From contig JAFVDH010000008.1 of the NCBI GenBank assembly GCA_017478515.1, positions 1 through 64,000 on the forward strand: a stretch of 64,000 bases of DNA, read 5' to 3'. The notes beneath the pieces are model-generated. The model was not told the origin of the DNA. It saw nothing but the letters and a program-made list of their open reading frames with translations, and ran no database searches. Below, piece by piece: positions 49,523-60,099 of this stretch. The stretch's first letter is position 1. Each line of letters opens with the position of its first letter. The DNA is from a bacterium. GTDB taxonomy: Bacteria > Cyanobacteriota > Vampirovibrionia > Gastranaerophilales > Gastranaerophilaceae. The translations under genes were made by a program, and so were the position numbers.

Positions 49523-50727
49523 ATATAGAACATGTTGTAGAAGAAAATCTTTGTATTCAATGTGGAATGTGTTCTGCTGTGTGTCCAAAAGCTTGTATTA
49601 GTATTAAGCGTCATAACTATGACTTTTTGCCTGAAATAGATAAAATAAAATGCATAGATTGTTCTTTATGTTCAAAAATCTGTTCCAAAAATTATCTTGG
49701 TTCTGTTGAAGATGAGTCTGACATTAATGAAGAGATTGTGTTAGGCGATTATATAAATATTTACCATGCAAAAACTAAAAATCGTGATATTTTAAAATCG
49801 TCAACCAGCGGAGGTATTATTACAACATTAGTCCACTCTCTGCTTGAAAATAACAGTTATGATTGTGCATTTTTGTTGGATAAATACTCTTATGATGCTC
49901 AATTACGAACTTCAAAATTTACAAAAAATGATAGTTTGATAAATACCACAAAGTCAAGATATTTGACTGTTTCGCATTATAATTCAGTAAAATATTTAAA
50001 AGAAAATCCAAATGACAGAGTTATTATTGTTGGCACAGGATGTGTAATTTCAAGTTTTTTGGAATTAATTAACATTTTAAAATTAAATAGAGATAATTAT
50101 CTGCTAATAGGTTTATTCTGTGATAAAACAATGAATTATGGTGTATATGAATACTTCAAACAACATAAGGCCGGTAAGAATAAAATATTAAAAAATTTAT
50201 TTTTTAGAACAAAAGATGCCGGTAACTGGCCAGGTAATGTTCGTTTGGAATATGAAGATGGAAGTACAATTGACTTAAATAAAAAAGAGCGAATGAAAGT
50301 TAAGGAATACTTTGTTCCTGAACGCTGTTTATATTGTCTGGATAAATTAAATAAAAATGCTGATCTCTCTGTTGGTGATAATTATATTCCTGAAAACTAC
50401 GATGAAAATGGCATAAGCAGTGTTATAATAAGAAGTAAAAGAGCCGATGAAATCTGGAATAATTTGTCGGATAAATTTTCTTTTGGAAGTGATAGTAAAG
50501 AAATTATTATTAAGGTTCAAGGTTTAAAATCAAGAATAAATAAAAATCTTCAATTTGCGAAGATAAAGGGGCTGGCAAAGGGTAACTACTCAGCTAAAGA
50601 TAAAAACACTTATTTAAAAATTCTACGTAAAATAAAGCTTGGGCAAAATAAAAAATTATATACAAGAATTAATTTAGATATTCTTTTTAATAAAATTTTA
50701 TCGAAATTAAATAAAATTTTTAAATAA
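49519..50727 (+). CDS. FeS protein of the F420 hydrogenase/dehydrogenase beta-subunit family
   Basis: 402 aa. Two N-terminal 4Fe-4S motifs (CIQCGMCSAVCPKAC and CIDCSLCSKIC, residues 12-57) precede the FrhB-type domain (STSGGIITTLVHSLL, VGTGCVISSFLELI, and CLYCLDKLNKNADLSVGD). The start is the ATG overlapping the pyruvyl-transferase stop. Such proteins occur with pyruvyl transferases in glycan clusters; a redox step on a sugar precursor is presumed, and F420 itself is not implied. Confidence 0.85.
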   Translation: MNIEHVVEENLCIQCGMCSAVCPKACISIKRHNYDFLPEIDKIKCIDCSLCSKICSKNYLGSVEDESDINEEIVLGDYINIYHAKTKNRDILKSSTSGGIITTLVHSLLENNSYDCAFLLDKYSYDAQLRTSKFTKNDSLINTTKSRYLTVSHYNSVKYLKENPNDRVIIVGTGCVISSFLELINILKLNRDNYLLIGLFCDKTMNYGVYEYFKQHKAGKNKILKNLFFRTKDAGNWPGNVRLEYEDGSTIDLNKKERMKVKEYFVPERCLYCLDKLNKNADLSVGDNYIPENYDENGISSVIIRSKRADEIWNNLSDKFSFGSDSKEIIIKVQGLKSRINKNLQFAKIKGLAKGNYSAKDKNTYLKILRKIKLGQNKKLYTRINLDILFNKILSKLNKIFK

Positions 50728-50858
50728 CTTTAGAAAAATATTTGCAGTAATAATAAAAGTAATATCAGTTTCCGGATTAGATTATTTTGTAGAAATAGTT
50801 TTCTATAATCTCATGTATATATATACATTTTGCCAATCAGTTTGAGATTTTTTATCAA

Positions 50859-50952
50859 TCGTCGCAGGAGGGATTCGAACCGGGAAATACATTTTTTCTT
50901 AATATAACTGCATTTTAGTTATGCAATAATATGTAATCCAAACGAACCCTCG
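50859..50952 (-). other. tRNA 3'-end remnant with a split T arm
   Basis: On the minus strand CGAGGGTTCG (50952-50943) and GGTTCGAATCCCTCCTGCGAC (ending 50861) together contain a complete T arm (GAGGG-TTCGAAT-CCCTC) interrupted between TTCG and AAT by about 67 bp. No matching 5' acceptor or D arm is present, so it is not a working tRNA. Tyrosine-recombinase elements use such sites. The rest of the 50728-51241 gap holds no gene I can support. Confidence 0.45.
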
Positions 50953-51065
50953 CCGTTTTATTGACCTCATATTTAACGCTAAACCACCAGTAAATACAAG
51001 TAGTTTAACTATGTCTAAATGTATTGTAACGAATATTTTCGCTAGTTTCAATATAAGCCTTTTTT

Positions 51066-51089
51066 AGTTTGGCAACTTTTTGCCAAACT
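51066..51089. promoter_or_regulatory. Perfect inverted repeat, possible operator
   Basis: AGTTTGGCA-ACTTTT-TGCCAAACT, a 9-bp perfect stem. It lacks a following T run on either strand, so a terminator is unlikely. It lies between the tRNA remnant and the small gene at 51242. Confidence 0.4.
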
Positions 51090-51241
51090 ATATGACAACT
51101 GTATTAGAACCTAAAGATTTACCTAAATATATGCTGAAAATTATTGATTTTTCATTAAAATTAGCAACAATTTTATGAAGAAAAATTAAAATTATTTGTT
51201 CTACATATATTTTTTTGTTAAATTATGTATTGTGAATTTTT

Positions 51242-51643
51242 ATGAATACGAATTTATTTAGTAGCATATGTAATATTATATCTCTTATTGCATCTATAAT
51301 TACTATAGGTGCAATGATTTGTAGCTTATTTTCTTTATCTGAGCTAAACAAATTTAAAAAAGATTTATATAGGCGAGAAAATTGCCATATACTAGTTAAA
51401 AAACTTTCCAAAATTTTAAATAGCACCAAAAAGGAAATTAACTTAAATGGCAGAACAAATAGAAATATAGTTGAAACAGTTAATTATTTAGAAACATTAA
51501 TAAAAGGAAATTCATTTTTAATTGAAAATAGTAAAATTCATTTAAATATAATAAAAAATATCAAAATTATAGACAAAAGCAATATTGATAATTATATTGA
51601 TTCAGTAAAGGCGATAATACAATTATTTGAACAAGGTGAATAA
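51242..51643 (+). CDS. Small membrane-anchored protein of unknown function
   Basis: 133 aa. Residues 4-32 are a hydrophobic segment (SSICNIISLIASIITIGAMI), followed by a basic, helical cytoplasmic part rich in Lys, Asn and Ile. No domain recognised. It is followed after 1 bp by the gene at 51645, so both are likely co-transcribed and converge on the restriction gene. Possible accessory of the restriction-modification island. Confidence 0.6.
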   Translation: MNTNLFSSICNIISLIASIITIGAMICSLFSLSELNKFKKDLYRRENCHILVKKLSKILNSTKKEINLNGRTNRNIVETVNYLETLIKGNSFLIENSKIHLNIIKNIKIIDKSNIDNYIDSVKAIIQLFEQGE

Positions 51644-51644
51644 T

Positions 51645-52022
51645 ATGATAAAGTATAATGAACTTATTGATAAGATAATAGAAAAAACAGAAAATAATAC
51701 ATTAATATGGGAAAAAGATTTAAAAGTACCAAATTGTGTTGTTTTTTCTGCTGAAAACGTCACAAAAATTTTTCATACCAAAATTAATAATCAAATGAAA
51801 TTTTATTTAATTGAATTTTCTTATTATGCTTACTCACCAGAATTTGATGAAAAATATATAGATTATTCAATTATGGGTTCATTTATTCAGAATGATGTTG
51901 AAATTGAATCTTTTGGCAGAGGGAATCTAATTACACCAAACAAAATGAATGAATTAATGGAATTAGTTATAAATAAATATTTCAATAAAGAACAACAGTT
52001 TGACGATTTTCTAAATAGCTAA
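51645..52022 (+). CDS. Small protein of unknown function
   Basis: 125 aa. The start at 51645 follows AAGGTG at 6 nt; a TTG at 51627 is the other option. The sequence looks globular (FYLIEFSYYAYSPEFDEKYI), with an acidic C-terminus, and is not recognised. Its stop overlaps the stop of the opposite-strand nuclease gene by 4 bp. The tight tail-to-tail packing suggests the four genes arrived together. Confidence 0.6.
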   Translation: MIKYNELIDKIIEKTENNTLIWEKDLKVPNCVVFSAENVTKIFHTKINNQMKFYLIEFSYYAYSPEFDEKYIDYSIMGSFIQNDVEIESFGRGNLITPNKMNELMELVINKYFNKEQQFDDFLNS

Positions 52023-53242
52023 GCTGCATAGTGTACATTAATAGCATTTATAACATCTTCAAAATTCATATCATCTATTTCTAAAATATTATCGTCATCA
52101 AAGCCAATATTTAATACATATAATAATTTTGAAAATTCATATATTTTCTCCGCATTAGCATCGCTTAAATTTTCTTTAATTCGATCAGTTTTAGAGAGTA
52201 ACAGAAGATGTTGATATGTTTCACAAATTTCTCTTGTATTATTATTTGGATGTGCTTTTGTCATATGTTGCGTTGGGGTTAATGCAATTAAATTTTCTAA
52301 ATAATAGCAGATTTCAGGATATTGACTTTCTGGGAATATGTGGTGAATTTGAGTAGCCATACCATTATCATATTCATCGAAATGTTCGCTTTTATTATCT
52401 CTATACTGCTCATTAAATAATTTAAGATAATGTTTTGCTTTCGTCGATTGATATCTATAATAAGCATCATTAACCACAATTTTTTGAAGTTGCATATATT
52501 CTTTTCTTGTTATATCTTTAGGTTTCTCGGCATTTATATCTCTGAAATTATTCCTATTATACATAAGCATGTCGTATGTAATATTATGTCGTGATAAATG
52601 ACCACGTTCTGTACCTAAAGCATTATTATAATATGCCAAAGGATTTAAAACTTTAATAAAAATACGATTACATTCTACTACTCCATTTATAGCGGTATTA
52701 TCTATTGTAAAACTAGAAAATCCCCTTTTCATTTTGGAATAATTAACTGGAGTTTGAGAACTAAAAAAAGATTCAAATAAATAATAAATACCACTATCTT
52801 TTAAGGTTTTTGTAATATATTCTTTTAAGAAAAATAATGCATTCTTCTCTCTTAATGCTATAAATTCTAAAATACCCATATTTGCAATAGAATAAATATT
52901 TCTATTACCATTTTTTGTTTTATTTAAAACTTTTGATGCAGCAAGTAGTTCCATAGGTTGTTGAAAAAATTTATCATATTCATTTTGAGCCAGCTCTGAA
53001 TCAACATCTGGTTTTTTAAATATTTCAACGACATTATTTTTAGCATATTCAGAGTACCAAATATCAGCAGTTACAAATGTGGTATGACTAGGATTACTTA
53101 AATGGTAGTTATATATACAATCTGCTATTACAGTAAGAACATCCGCCGCACACTTTTGATCTATCCAACGTCCGTTTTTCGTAATTTTTATATCATATGT
53201 ATTTTGATTAATAAAATCTGTTATATCCTTACTTGAGAGCAT
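52019..53242 (-). CDS. HNH-family restriction endonuclease
   Basis: 407 aa. The HNH site is in the C-terminal part: TQIHHIFPESQYPEICYYLE then NLIALTPTQHMTKAHP (about residues 300-345), with the second His and Asn in the expected places. The N-terminal 280 residues are unfamiliar and would hold DNA recognition. It overlaps the methyltransferase gene by 14 bp and is translated after it, the usual order for keeping host DNA protected first. It is the likely restriction partner of the fused methyltransferase. Confidence 0.8.
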   Translation of the reverse strand: MLSSKDITDFINQNTYDIKITKNGRWIDQKCAADVLTVIADCIYNYHLSNPSHTTFVTADIWYSEYAKNNVVEIFKKPDVDSELAQNEYDKFFQQPMELLAASKVLNKTKNGNRNIYSIANMGILEFIALREKNALFFLKEYITKTLKDSGIYYLFESFFSSQTPVNYSKMKRGFSSFTIDNTAINGVVECNRIFIKVLNPLAYYNNALGTERGHLSRHNITYDMLMYNRNNFRDINAEKPKDITRKEYMQLQKIVVNDAYYRYQSTKAKHYLKLFNEQYRDNKSEHFDEYDNGMATQIHHIFPESQYPEICYYLENLIALTPTQHMTKAHPNNNTREICETYQHLLLLSKTDRIKENLSDANAEKIYEFSKLLYVLNIGFDDDNILEIDDMNFEDVINAINVHYAA

Positions 53243-55766
53243 AATTCTTGTTCCTTACTCCAAAATAAAATACCGCATTTTTATCTAAGTTCAAAGATCT
53301 TGTACTTAAATTTCTTGCAATACTATAAAATTTTCTAAATTCGTCTGTCGCAAAATACTTCAAATCACAATCAGAAACTTGTTTATTCTGTTTTGTTTCA
53401 AATATGGCAACAGAGCCATTTACAACAGTTTTTCGAGGTTTTTTTATTACTCTTGGATAATAAGTCATATTTGGACTCAAATAAACGTCATCTCTGTCGT
53501 AGTATTTTGATACAGATAATGTTTTAAAGTCCTCAATACTATCCAAAAACGAATCATATTTGGTTAAATGTTCAATTGCAGAACCGTCTTTTGTAATATT
53601 TCTTGATTTTATTACCCATATTTTACCCGTAGTTTTCAATTTTTTATTCGTAATTTGTCTATCTCTGAAACTATCAAATATATCGAAAATTAAATTATTT
53701 GCTATTTTATCAAAATTTTCATCTCTATATAACAACCAATTTGGAAATTTACTATCAGTTAATTTAGATTGTAAGATTATATTTGTTTTATTGTGTGTTA
53801 ATGAATAACATTCTGTATATTTGGAATTACAAACATTACTAACTATTAAACATATTGTCTCAATCAAAACTCCCTTAAAGCCTTTTTCTCCAAAATCAAT
53901 TATTGCATTAATTGAATGTTGATTTGTATATTTTCTGCAAGTTTCAAAATCAGTATTGTGCAAAAAATATTTTGGTAAAATTAGACAGGTATTGTCTGCT
54001 AAATTAAGACTTTTTTCTACAAAAAACGCAGCTATGTTATCAGCTATGGAATCATTAAATAATTTTCTATATTTTGATAATAATTTTTTATCAGTTATCT
54101 TTTTATATGGGGGGTTCCCAATTGCTAAATCATAATATACATTACTATCTGACAGTAAAAAATCTTTATTTCTAATATTGATAAATACGTTATTTGGTAA
54201 GGTTATAGATGAATACAAAGCTTTTAATATCTTGAGCGATTCTGAATCTATATCATAAATATCTATATCTAAACTTTTGCAATTTGAATATTTATCAATT
54301 ATTAGAGGAAGAAAATTTCCAACACCAACAGCAGGCTCAAGTATTTTTATATTATCTTTTTTTATGTCGGGTAATTTTTTATAAATCTCAAATAGCAATT
54401 GTTTGTTAGTATAAAATGCAGCATTTTCCGCACGTTGAGTATTTGCCAACTCTGCAATTCTAGATAGTGTATTTAATGAATATTTGTTGTTATTTTCATA
54501 TATGAAATCAATTAGCTTTGATGTATCTGATAATTGTTTTTCTTTTATTATTTTTTTTATTTCTTTATCAGCTATCTTAGAAGAATCAAGATATTTTTTT
54601 ATTTTATCTGATATTGATAGCATTACACCGGTAGGAACTGCTTCTCCAATACTTTGTCTAATATTTATATCATTCTTTTTAATAAACGCACGTTTTTCAT
54701 CAATAGATAATGAATTTAAAAGTTCTTCATCTTCTTGCACCCATTTAAAATTATTTGGAATTGACATCATTAACATAAGCTCTCTTATGCTAAAAACTCT
54801 ATCATCTTCGGGATGTACCGTGTTTTGACTTGCAAGAATATCATTTCTTGTATGAACACAAGGTGCAATTTTATCCCAACATTGCCTTTTATATTTGTCT
54901 CCGTTTTTATTTACATTCTCAACAATTTTACCATCAATTTTTTGATGAGGTCTTTTAAGTATATTATCATTATCATACGCAGATTGTCCCTCTTTAATAT
55001 CAGTAATCCATTCTCGCATATGTGATGAATATTCTCTAAAAGAATGATAAATATCATTTTTTGAAATTTCACCCATATTTTTTAAACGTGGTAAGTCATA
55101 GATTATATCTTTTAAAGTTTTTTCTTCTTTAAAGTCTGGGAATAGTTCATATGGTAAAATATTGTCTGATAAATCTTTTCTTACGCCAATTACAACAGTT
55201 CGTGTTCGACTTGAATTTGCTCCATAATTTTTAAAATTTAAAATTTTATCAATGTAAATATAGTTACTTGATAAATTATCACTAATTGATTCTGAAATAG
55301 TTTTTTGAACTCCGTTATCAAAACATTTTGTTTTCATAAAAGCTTGAACATTTTCAAATATAAAGAATTTCGGCTTAACTCTATTTATAATATTGATAGC
55401 CTCTACAACTAAAGAGTTGCGATTTATTTCATTTTCTGCTTTTTTATGATTTGCAACAGACATCCCTTGGCATGGTGGCGTTGCAATAATAACATCAATA
55501 TCTTTTATGTTATTATGTTTTTTATAGCTTTGGATTTGATTAAATAGTTTTTCTTTAATCTCTGTATTTGTTATATCGCCACAAATATAACCTAAATCCA
55601 TACTACACTTGTTATTATATTTCTGAATATTTAATCTTCTTTCAATAAGTTCATTTGTTGCAACACAATCAAATCCATTTAGTTTAAAACCAAAGCAACC
55701 GACACCTGCACTACTAAATAAACTTATATAAGTTTTTAAATTTTTACCTTTACCCCTGTCTATCAT
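53229..55766 (-). CDS. Fused DNA methyltransferase: m5C domain plus N6-adenine domain
   Basis: 845 aa. Residues 1-400 form a complete cytosine-5 methyltransferase: motif I LFSSAGVGCFGF, catalytic TPPCQGMS, FIFENVQAF, SSRTRTVVIGV and GEAVP-type motif X (RQSIGEAVPTGVMLS). From about 450 a second methyltransferase begins: ILEPAVGVGNFLPLI (SAM motif) and LAIGNPPYKKI (NPPY, adenine N6), with a target-recognition region to the end. Two modification chemistries in one chain suit an asymmetric recognition site. A TATTAT box ends 6 nt before the ATG. Confidence 0.88.
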   Translation of the reverse strand: MIDRGKGKNLKTYISLFSSAGVGCFGFKLNGFDCVATNELIERRLNIQKYNNKCSMDLGYICGDITNTEIKEKLFNQIQSYKKHNNIKDIDVIIATPPCQGMSVANHKKAENEINRNSLVVEAINIINRVKPKFFIFENVQAFMKTKCFDNGVQKTISESISDNLSSNYIYIDKILNFKNYGANSSRTRTVVIGVRKDLSDNILPYELFPDFKEEKTLKDIIYDLPRLKNMGEISKNDIYHSFREYSSHMREWITDIKEGQSAYDNDNILKRPHQKIDGKIVENVNKNGDKYKRQCWDKIAPCVHTRNDILASQNTVHPEDDRVFSIRELMLMMSIPNNFKWVQEDEELLNSLSIDEKRAFIKKNDINIRQSIGEAVPTGVMLSISDKIKKYLDSSKIADKEIKKIIKEKQLSDTSKLIDFIYENNNKYSLNTLSRIAELANTQRAENAAFYTNKQLLFEIYKKLPDIKKDNIKILEPAVGVGNFLPLIIDKYSNCKSLDIDIYDIDSESLKILKALYSSITLPNNVFINIRNKDFLLSDSNVYYDLAIGNPPYKKITDKKLLSKYRKLFNDSIADNIAAFFVEKSLNLADNTCLILPKYFLHNTDFETCRKYTNQHSINAIIDFGEKGFKGVLIETICLIVSNVCNSKYTECYSLTHNKTNIILQSKLTDSKFPNWLLYRDENFDKIANNLIFDIFDSFRDRQITNKKLKTTGKIWVIKSRNITKDGSAIEHLTKYDSFLDSIEDFKTLSVSKYYDRDDVYLSPNMTYYPRVIKKPRKTVVNGSVAIFETKQNKQVSDCDLKYFATDEFRKFYSIARNLSTRSLNLDKNAVFYFGVRNKNYALK

Positions 55767-55772
55767 AAAAAA

Positions 55773-55778
55773 ATAATA
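55773..55778 (-). promoter_or_regulatory. -10 box (TATTAT) of the methyltransferase gene, leaderless type
   Basis: On the minus strand TATTAT (one mismatch to consensus) ends 6 nt before the ATG, the interval being six T. No ribosome site is visible. Confidence 0.45.
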
Positions 55779-55828
55779 TCATGAACAAGAACTATTTGGC
55801 TAAATATTAAGTTTATAGTACAAATTTA

Positions 55829-55990
55829 TATTACCAACTTTTAAAAATTTACTACCGACTTTTCAGAACGAACCCCATACTGCCCGAAATTCTTGAACTG
55901 TCTGCAAAATTTTAAATATGTCTGAAAGCCTTATATAATATGAAATTACAAAAAATTCCAAAACTGTCTGCAATTCTGGAACTACCAGAA
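55829..55990. other. Non-coding stretch with degenerate short repeats
   Basis: Between the methyltransferase gene and tRNA-Ser I see no gene. Short near-repeats occur: CTGTCTGCAAAATT and CTGTCTGCAATTCT, and ATTACCAACTTTT and CTACCGACTTTT. They may be remnants of an element boundary. AACGAACCC at 55867-55875 also occurs at 50941-50949. Confidence 0.35.
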
Positions 55991-56054
55991 AAATAATATG
56001 TATATATATTTTTTCCATAAGAATAGGATGTCTGTTCGACATCCTATTAAAAAA

Positions 56055-56141
56055 GGAAGAGGTGGGATTCGAACCCACGGTACGCTCGTCACGTACGACG
56101 GTTTTCAAGACCGCTCCTATCAACCACTCTGGCACTCTTCC
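56055..56141 (-). tRNA. tRNA-Ser (anticodon UGA)
   Basis: 87-nt class II tRNA on the minus strand. Acceptor GGAAGAG pairs with CTCTTCC, anticodon arm CGGTC-TTGAAAA-CCG gives UGA, a long variable arm is present (CGTACGTGACGAGCGTACC-type stem), and the T arm is GTGGG-TTCGAAT-CCCAC. CCA is not encoded. Confidence 0.95.
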
Positions 56142-56260
56142 ATGTTGATGGGTTTTCTGTTCCTTTATTGTAATACAAAATATTTTTTTTGTAAACAATT
56201 TTTTTTATTTGGGCGAAATAAAAAGTTTTATTTCGCCCGTTTTCTTTTTTTAGTTTTATT

Positions 56261-56653
56261 TTATTTTGTTTGTGCTGCTTTTAGTCTTGCCATCGCTCTT
56301 GCAAGTGCCGCTTCTGCTCGTTGGGCATCTATTGTTTCTGTTTTGTTTTGCAATCGCTCTTCTGCTCTTTGTTTTGCATTTTTGGCTCTATCTATGTCCA
56401 CTTCTTCTCCGCTTTCGCTTGAATGGGTTAAGATTACTGCCTCATCTTCCGCAAATTGAAATACTCCGCCCATTATCGTAAAAAACTTTACATTTCCGTC
56501 TTTTACAATTTTTGTTACGCCTACGTCCAATGCCGACATAAACGGAATATGGTCTTTTAATACACCAAATTCTCCGTCTGTGCCTTTTGAGTATATTTCA
56601 TCTACTACATCGTCATAAACAATTTTTTCATGTGTTACGATTTTTAAGTGCAT
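56261..56653 (-). CDS. atpC: F-type ATP synthase epsilon subunit
   Basis: 130 aa. The N-terminal beta-sandwich (LKIVTHEKIVYDDVVDEIYS, GEFGVLKDHIPFMSAL) is followed by the two-helix C-terminal domain (KQRAEERLQ, AEAALARAMARLKAAQ). It belongs to the central stalk and inhibits ATP hydrolysis. It lies 18 bp after atpD. Cyanobacteria likewise keep beta and epsilon as a separate pair from the other subunit genes. Confidence 0.95.
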   Translation of the reverse strand: MHLKIVTHEKIVYDDVVDEIYSKGTDGEFGVLKDHIPFMSALDVGVTKIVKDGNVKFFTIMGGVFQFAEDEAVILTHSSESGEEVDIDRAKNAKQRAEERLQNKTETIDAQRAEAALARAMARLKAAQTK

Positions 56654-56671
56654 TTCTTTTTCCTATATTTA

Positions 56672-58156
<1,485 letters not shown>

Positions 58157-58220
58157 TTATGTTTATGTTTTAATATAATCAAATACAAGTGTAAGCTTTA
58201 CAACAAAAACGGCGGAAGTT

Positions 58221-59075
58221 ATGAAAATTCTTATAGATAAAGAAATAAATAATAACAATAAGTTTTTAAAGCTCGATATGTCGCAAAAAAGCAGTCGTGA
58301 ATTATATGTTGTGTATTTGCAGGCAAAATTTAGACAACTGCTTGAGCATGATAAGCTTAGCAGTTCTCCTGTTATTAAAAAAGTTAAATCAGATTTCATT
58401 CAAAGATTTTCTCAAAGATTAATCAATAATCCGAATAAGAAGATTTTAATAGGTATTTCGGGTGCTTCTGCTTCCGGTAAATCTACTATTTGTAATACTA
58501 TTCATCTTGTTTCCGACAAGTTGAATTTACCGATTTCAATTGTTAGTACGGATAATTATTTTAAAGATATTTCTGAACTCATTAAAAAGTACGGAAATTT
58601 CGATAATCTTCGTGATAACGGTTATGATATTGATTCTCCTGAGGGATTTCAGCTTGAAGTTTTGAAGAAAGATTTAGAAGATATTTCAATGGGCAATGAT
58701 ATTTTATCACCAAAGTATCTGCCTAACGGGACAGGAGTTTCCGTGCCGAAAGCTATTCCTGTCCAATCAAAGAAGATTATTGTTGTTGAGGGCACTGCTG
58801 CTTTGTATATAAAAGACCTTTTCGATATAAATATATTTATTGAAACTGATGAGGATAAACGTAAAGAGAGATTTTTATCACGTGCTGTTACAGAGAGAAA
58901 TCAAGATTTGGAAAATGCTTTAAAGCATTGGGCATATATTATTGAGGCAGGTAAAAAATATATAAATCCGTCTATTTCGGCTACTGATTTAATTCTTGAC
59001 GGAAATTCCGATTTGGAATATTTTACTCAAATTCTTGAATACATTCATACGATAACTAATAATTTTAGAGATTAA
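58221..59075 (+). CDS. Uridine kinase/phosphoribulokinase-family P-loop kinase
   Basis: 284 aa. The P-loop GISGASASGKSTICNTI begins near residue 77, STDNYFKDISEL contains the Asp of the substrate/metal site, and IIVVEGTAALY and FIETDEDKRKERFLSRAVTER match the uridine-kinase fold. The extra 75 N-terminal residues are helical. It may phosphorylate uridine/cytidine or a related small molecule. Ribosome site GGCGGAAG. Single gene, divergent from atpD. Two hairpins follow. Confidence 0.8.
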   Translation: MKILIDKEINNNNKFLKLDMSQKSSRELYVVYLQAKFRQLLEHDKLSSSPVIKKVKSDFIQRFSQRLINNPNKKILIGISGASASGKSTICNTIHLVSDKLNLPISIVSTDNYFKDISELIKKYGNFDNLRDNGYDIDSPEGFQLEVLKKDLEDISMGNDILSPKYLPNGTGVSVPKAIPVQSKKIIVVEGTAALYIKDLFDINIFIETDEDKRKERFLSRAVTERNQDLENALKHWAYIIEAGKKYINPSISATDLILDGNSDLEYFTQILEYIHTITNNFRD

Positions 59076-59114
59076 TCTGCTGAAATTTTGAATTATTGCT
59101 GTAAAACATTTCAA

Positions 59115-59163
59115 ATTAAGCTTGTATAGCTTAATCGATTGTTAATTCGTTTTCTGAATTAAC
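59115..59163. terminator. Two tandem hairpins after the kinase gene
   Basis: ATTAAGCT-TGTAT-AGCTTAAT (59115-59135) and GTTAATTC-GTTTTCT-GAATTAAC (59141-59163) are both perfect 8-bp stems. Neither has a clean T run, so the termination role is only likely from position between convergent genes. Confidence 0.4.
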
Positions 59164-59213
59164 GCTCTTGTATCTGTGCTAAAACTTTTTACACAAAAGA
59201 AAAATACAGTTTT

Positions 59214-59684
59214 TTAAACTGAAATTAAAAAGTTTGTAAGATTTTTTAATGTTGAAGTTGAAGAACTGTTATTTACGTTATTATAGTTGCTTATAGATTG
59301 TGACAACTTCATTACTTTTTTTAAGTTGTAGTATTCGCCCATCCCGACATCTTGATAAGCACTTTTAGATATATTAATATTTAGTTTCTTTTTAAGAAGG
59401 TCTTTTAAAGGGCTTTCTCCTAAAGATACTTTATTTTCTGATAAATAAGTTAGGTAATTGGAAATAGAATCCGTATAACTTTTTATAAAATCTGCTATTG
59501 CGACATTTGCATTTTCATCGTCATAATCTGCGACAAATAGTTCCTCGTCACTATTTTCATCAGAAGTTTCGTCACTATCATCATACGATAATGATTGCTT
59601 AATTCTTTCAACTGCTGAATCGGGAAGCTGATTTACTTTAATTATATTGTCTAATGTCAGATTTGAAGAAACTGATATTGTCAT
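59214..59684 (-). CDS. Small acidic protein of unknown function
   Basis: 156 aa. Residues 30-55 are Asp/Glu/Ser-rich (YDDSDETSDENSDEEL), followed by helical segments, and the C-terminus is Ser/Asn-rich (NNVNNSSSTSTLKNL). No signal peptide or recognised domain. The polar, Ser-rich ends without a Sec signal could fit export by a type III route, but nothing else supports this. Ribosome site AAGGTATAAAT. Confidence 0.6.
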   Translation of the reverse strand: MTISVSSNLTLDNIIKVNQLPDSAVERIKQSLSYDDSDETSDENSDEELFVADYDDENANVAIADFIKSYTDSISNYLTYLSENKVSLGESPLKDLLKKKLNINISKSAYQDVGMGEYYNLKKVMKLSQSISNYNNVNNSSSTSTLKNLTNFLISV

Positions 59685-59862
59685 ATTTATACCTTAACAC
59701 AAGAAATATCTGTCATAATTAATAAAAACAATATTTTAAAAAATTTTTACAAAAAAGTACGTATATTTTGAAAATATTACAAATGTTGACAAAATTTTTA
59801 TTATCATTAAAACGACAATATACGACAAAAGTAGGATTACAGAAAAGAAAGATTGTGATAAC

Positions 59863-60099
59863 GTGATAACAGATTTTAGTGAAAGCGATAAAAAGGATTT
59901 TACAGTGATTAAAACTAGCGAAAACAAGGATTTGTTTAAAGAAAAACTTCTAACTGCAGATGTTTTTGAGTCATCAAAAAAAGTTTACGTAAAGAATCTT
60001 TGGAATGAAACGCAAGATATTGAAATAACTCTTGATTTCATTACATACGGCAGTAATTTAGTAAAGAAATTATTATCTAAGGTTTTACCAAAACTTTAA
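59863..60099 (+). CDS. Small protein of unknown function
   Basis: 78 aa, GTG start. The sequence looks coding (SSKKVYVKNLWNETQDIEIT) with mixed charged and strand-forming residues. No family recognised. Its 3' end overlaps the 3' end of the opposite-strand dehydrogenase gene by 23 bp. No clear ribosome site, so the start is uncertain. Confidence 0.5.
   Translation: MITDFSESDKKDFTVIKTSENKDLFKEKLLTADVFESSKKVYVKNLWNETQDIEITLDFITYGSNLVKKLLSKVLPKL

Noticed and set aside
50909-50925. Hairpin with CTA in a 7-nt loop, read as an amber-suppressor tRNA anticodon
   Set aside because: Position 33 is A and not T, no D arm is present, the 5' acceptor pairs poorly with the 3' end, and the T stem in that register has three mismatches.
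51066-51089. Hairpin AGTTTGGCA/TGCCAAACT as a terminator
   Set aside because: No T run follows on either strand. Listed only as a possible operator.
50941-55875. 9-bp direct repeats AACGAACCC as attachment sites of the restriction island
   Set aside because: Nine shared bases between two gaps of a few hundred bp are close to chance expectation, and no integrase is present.
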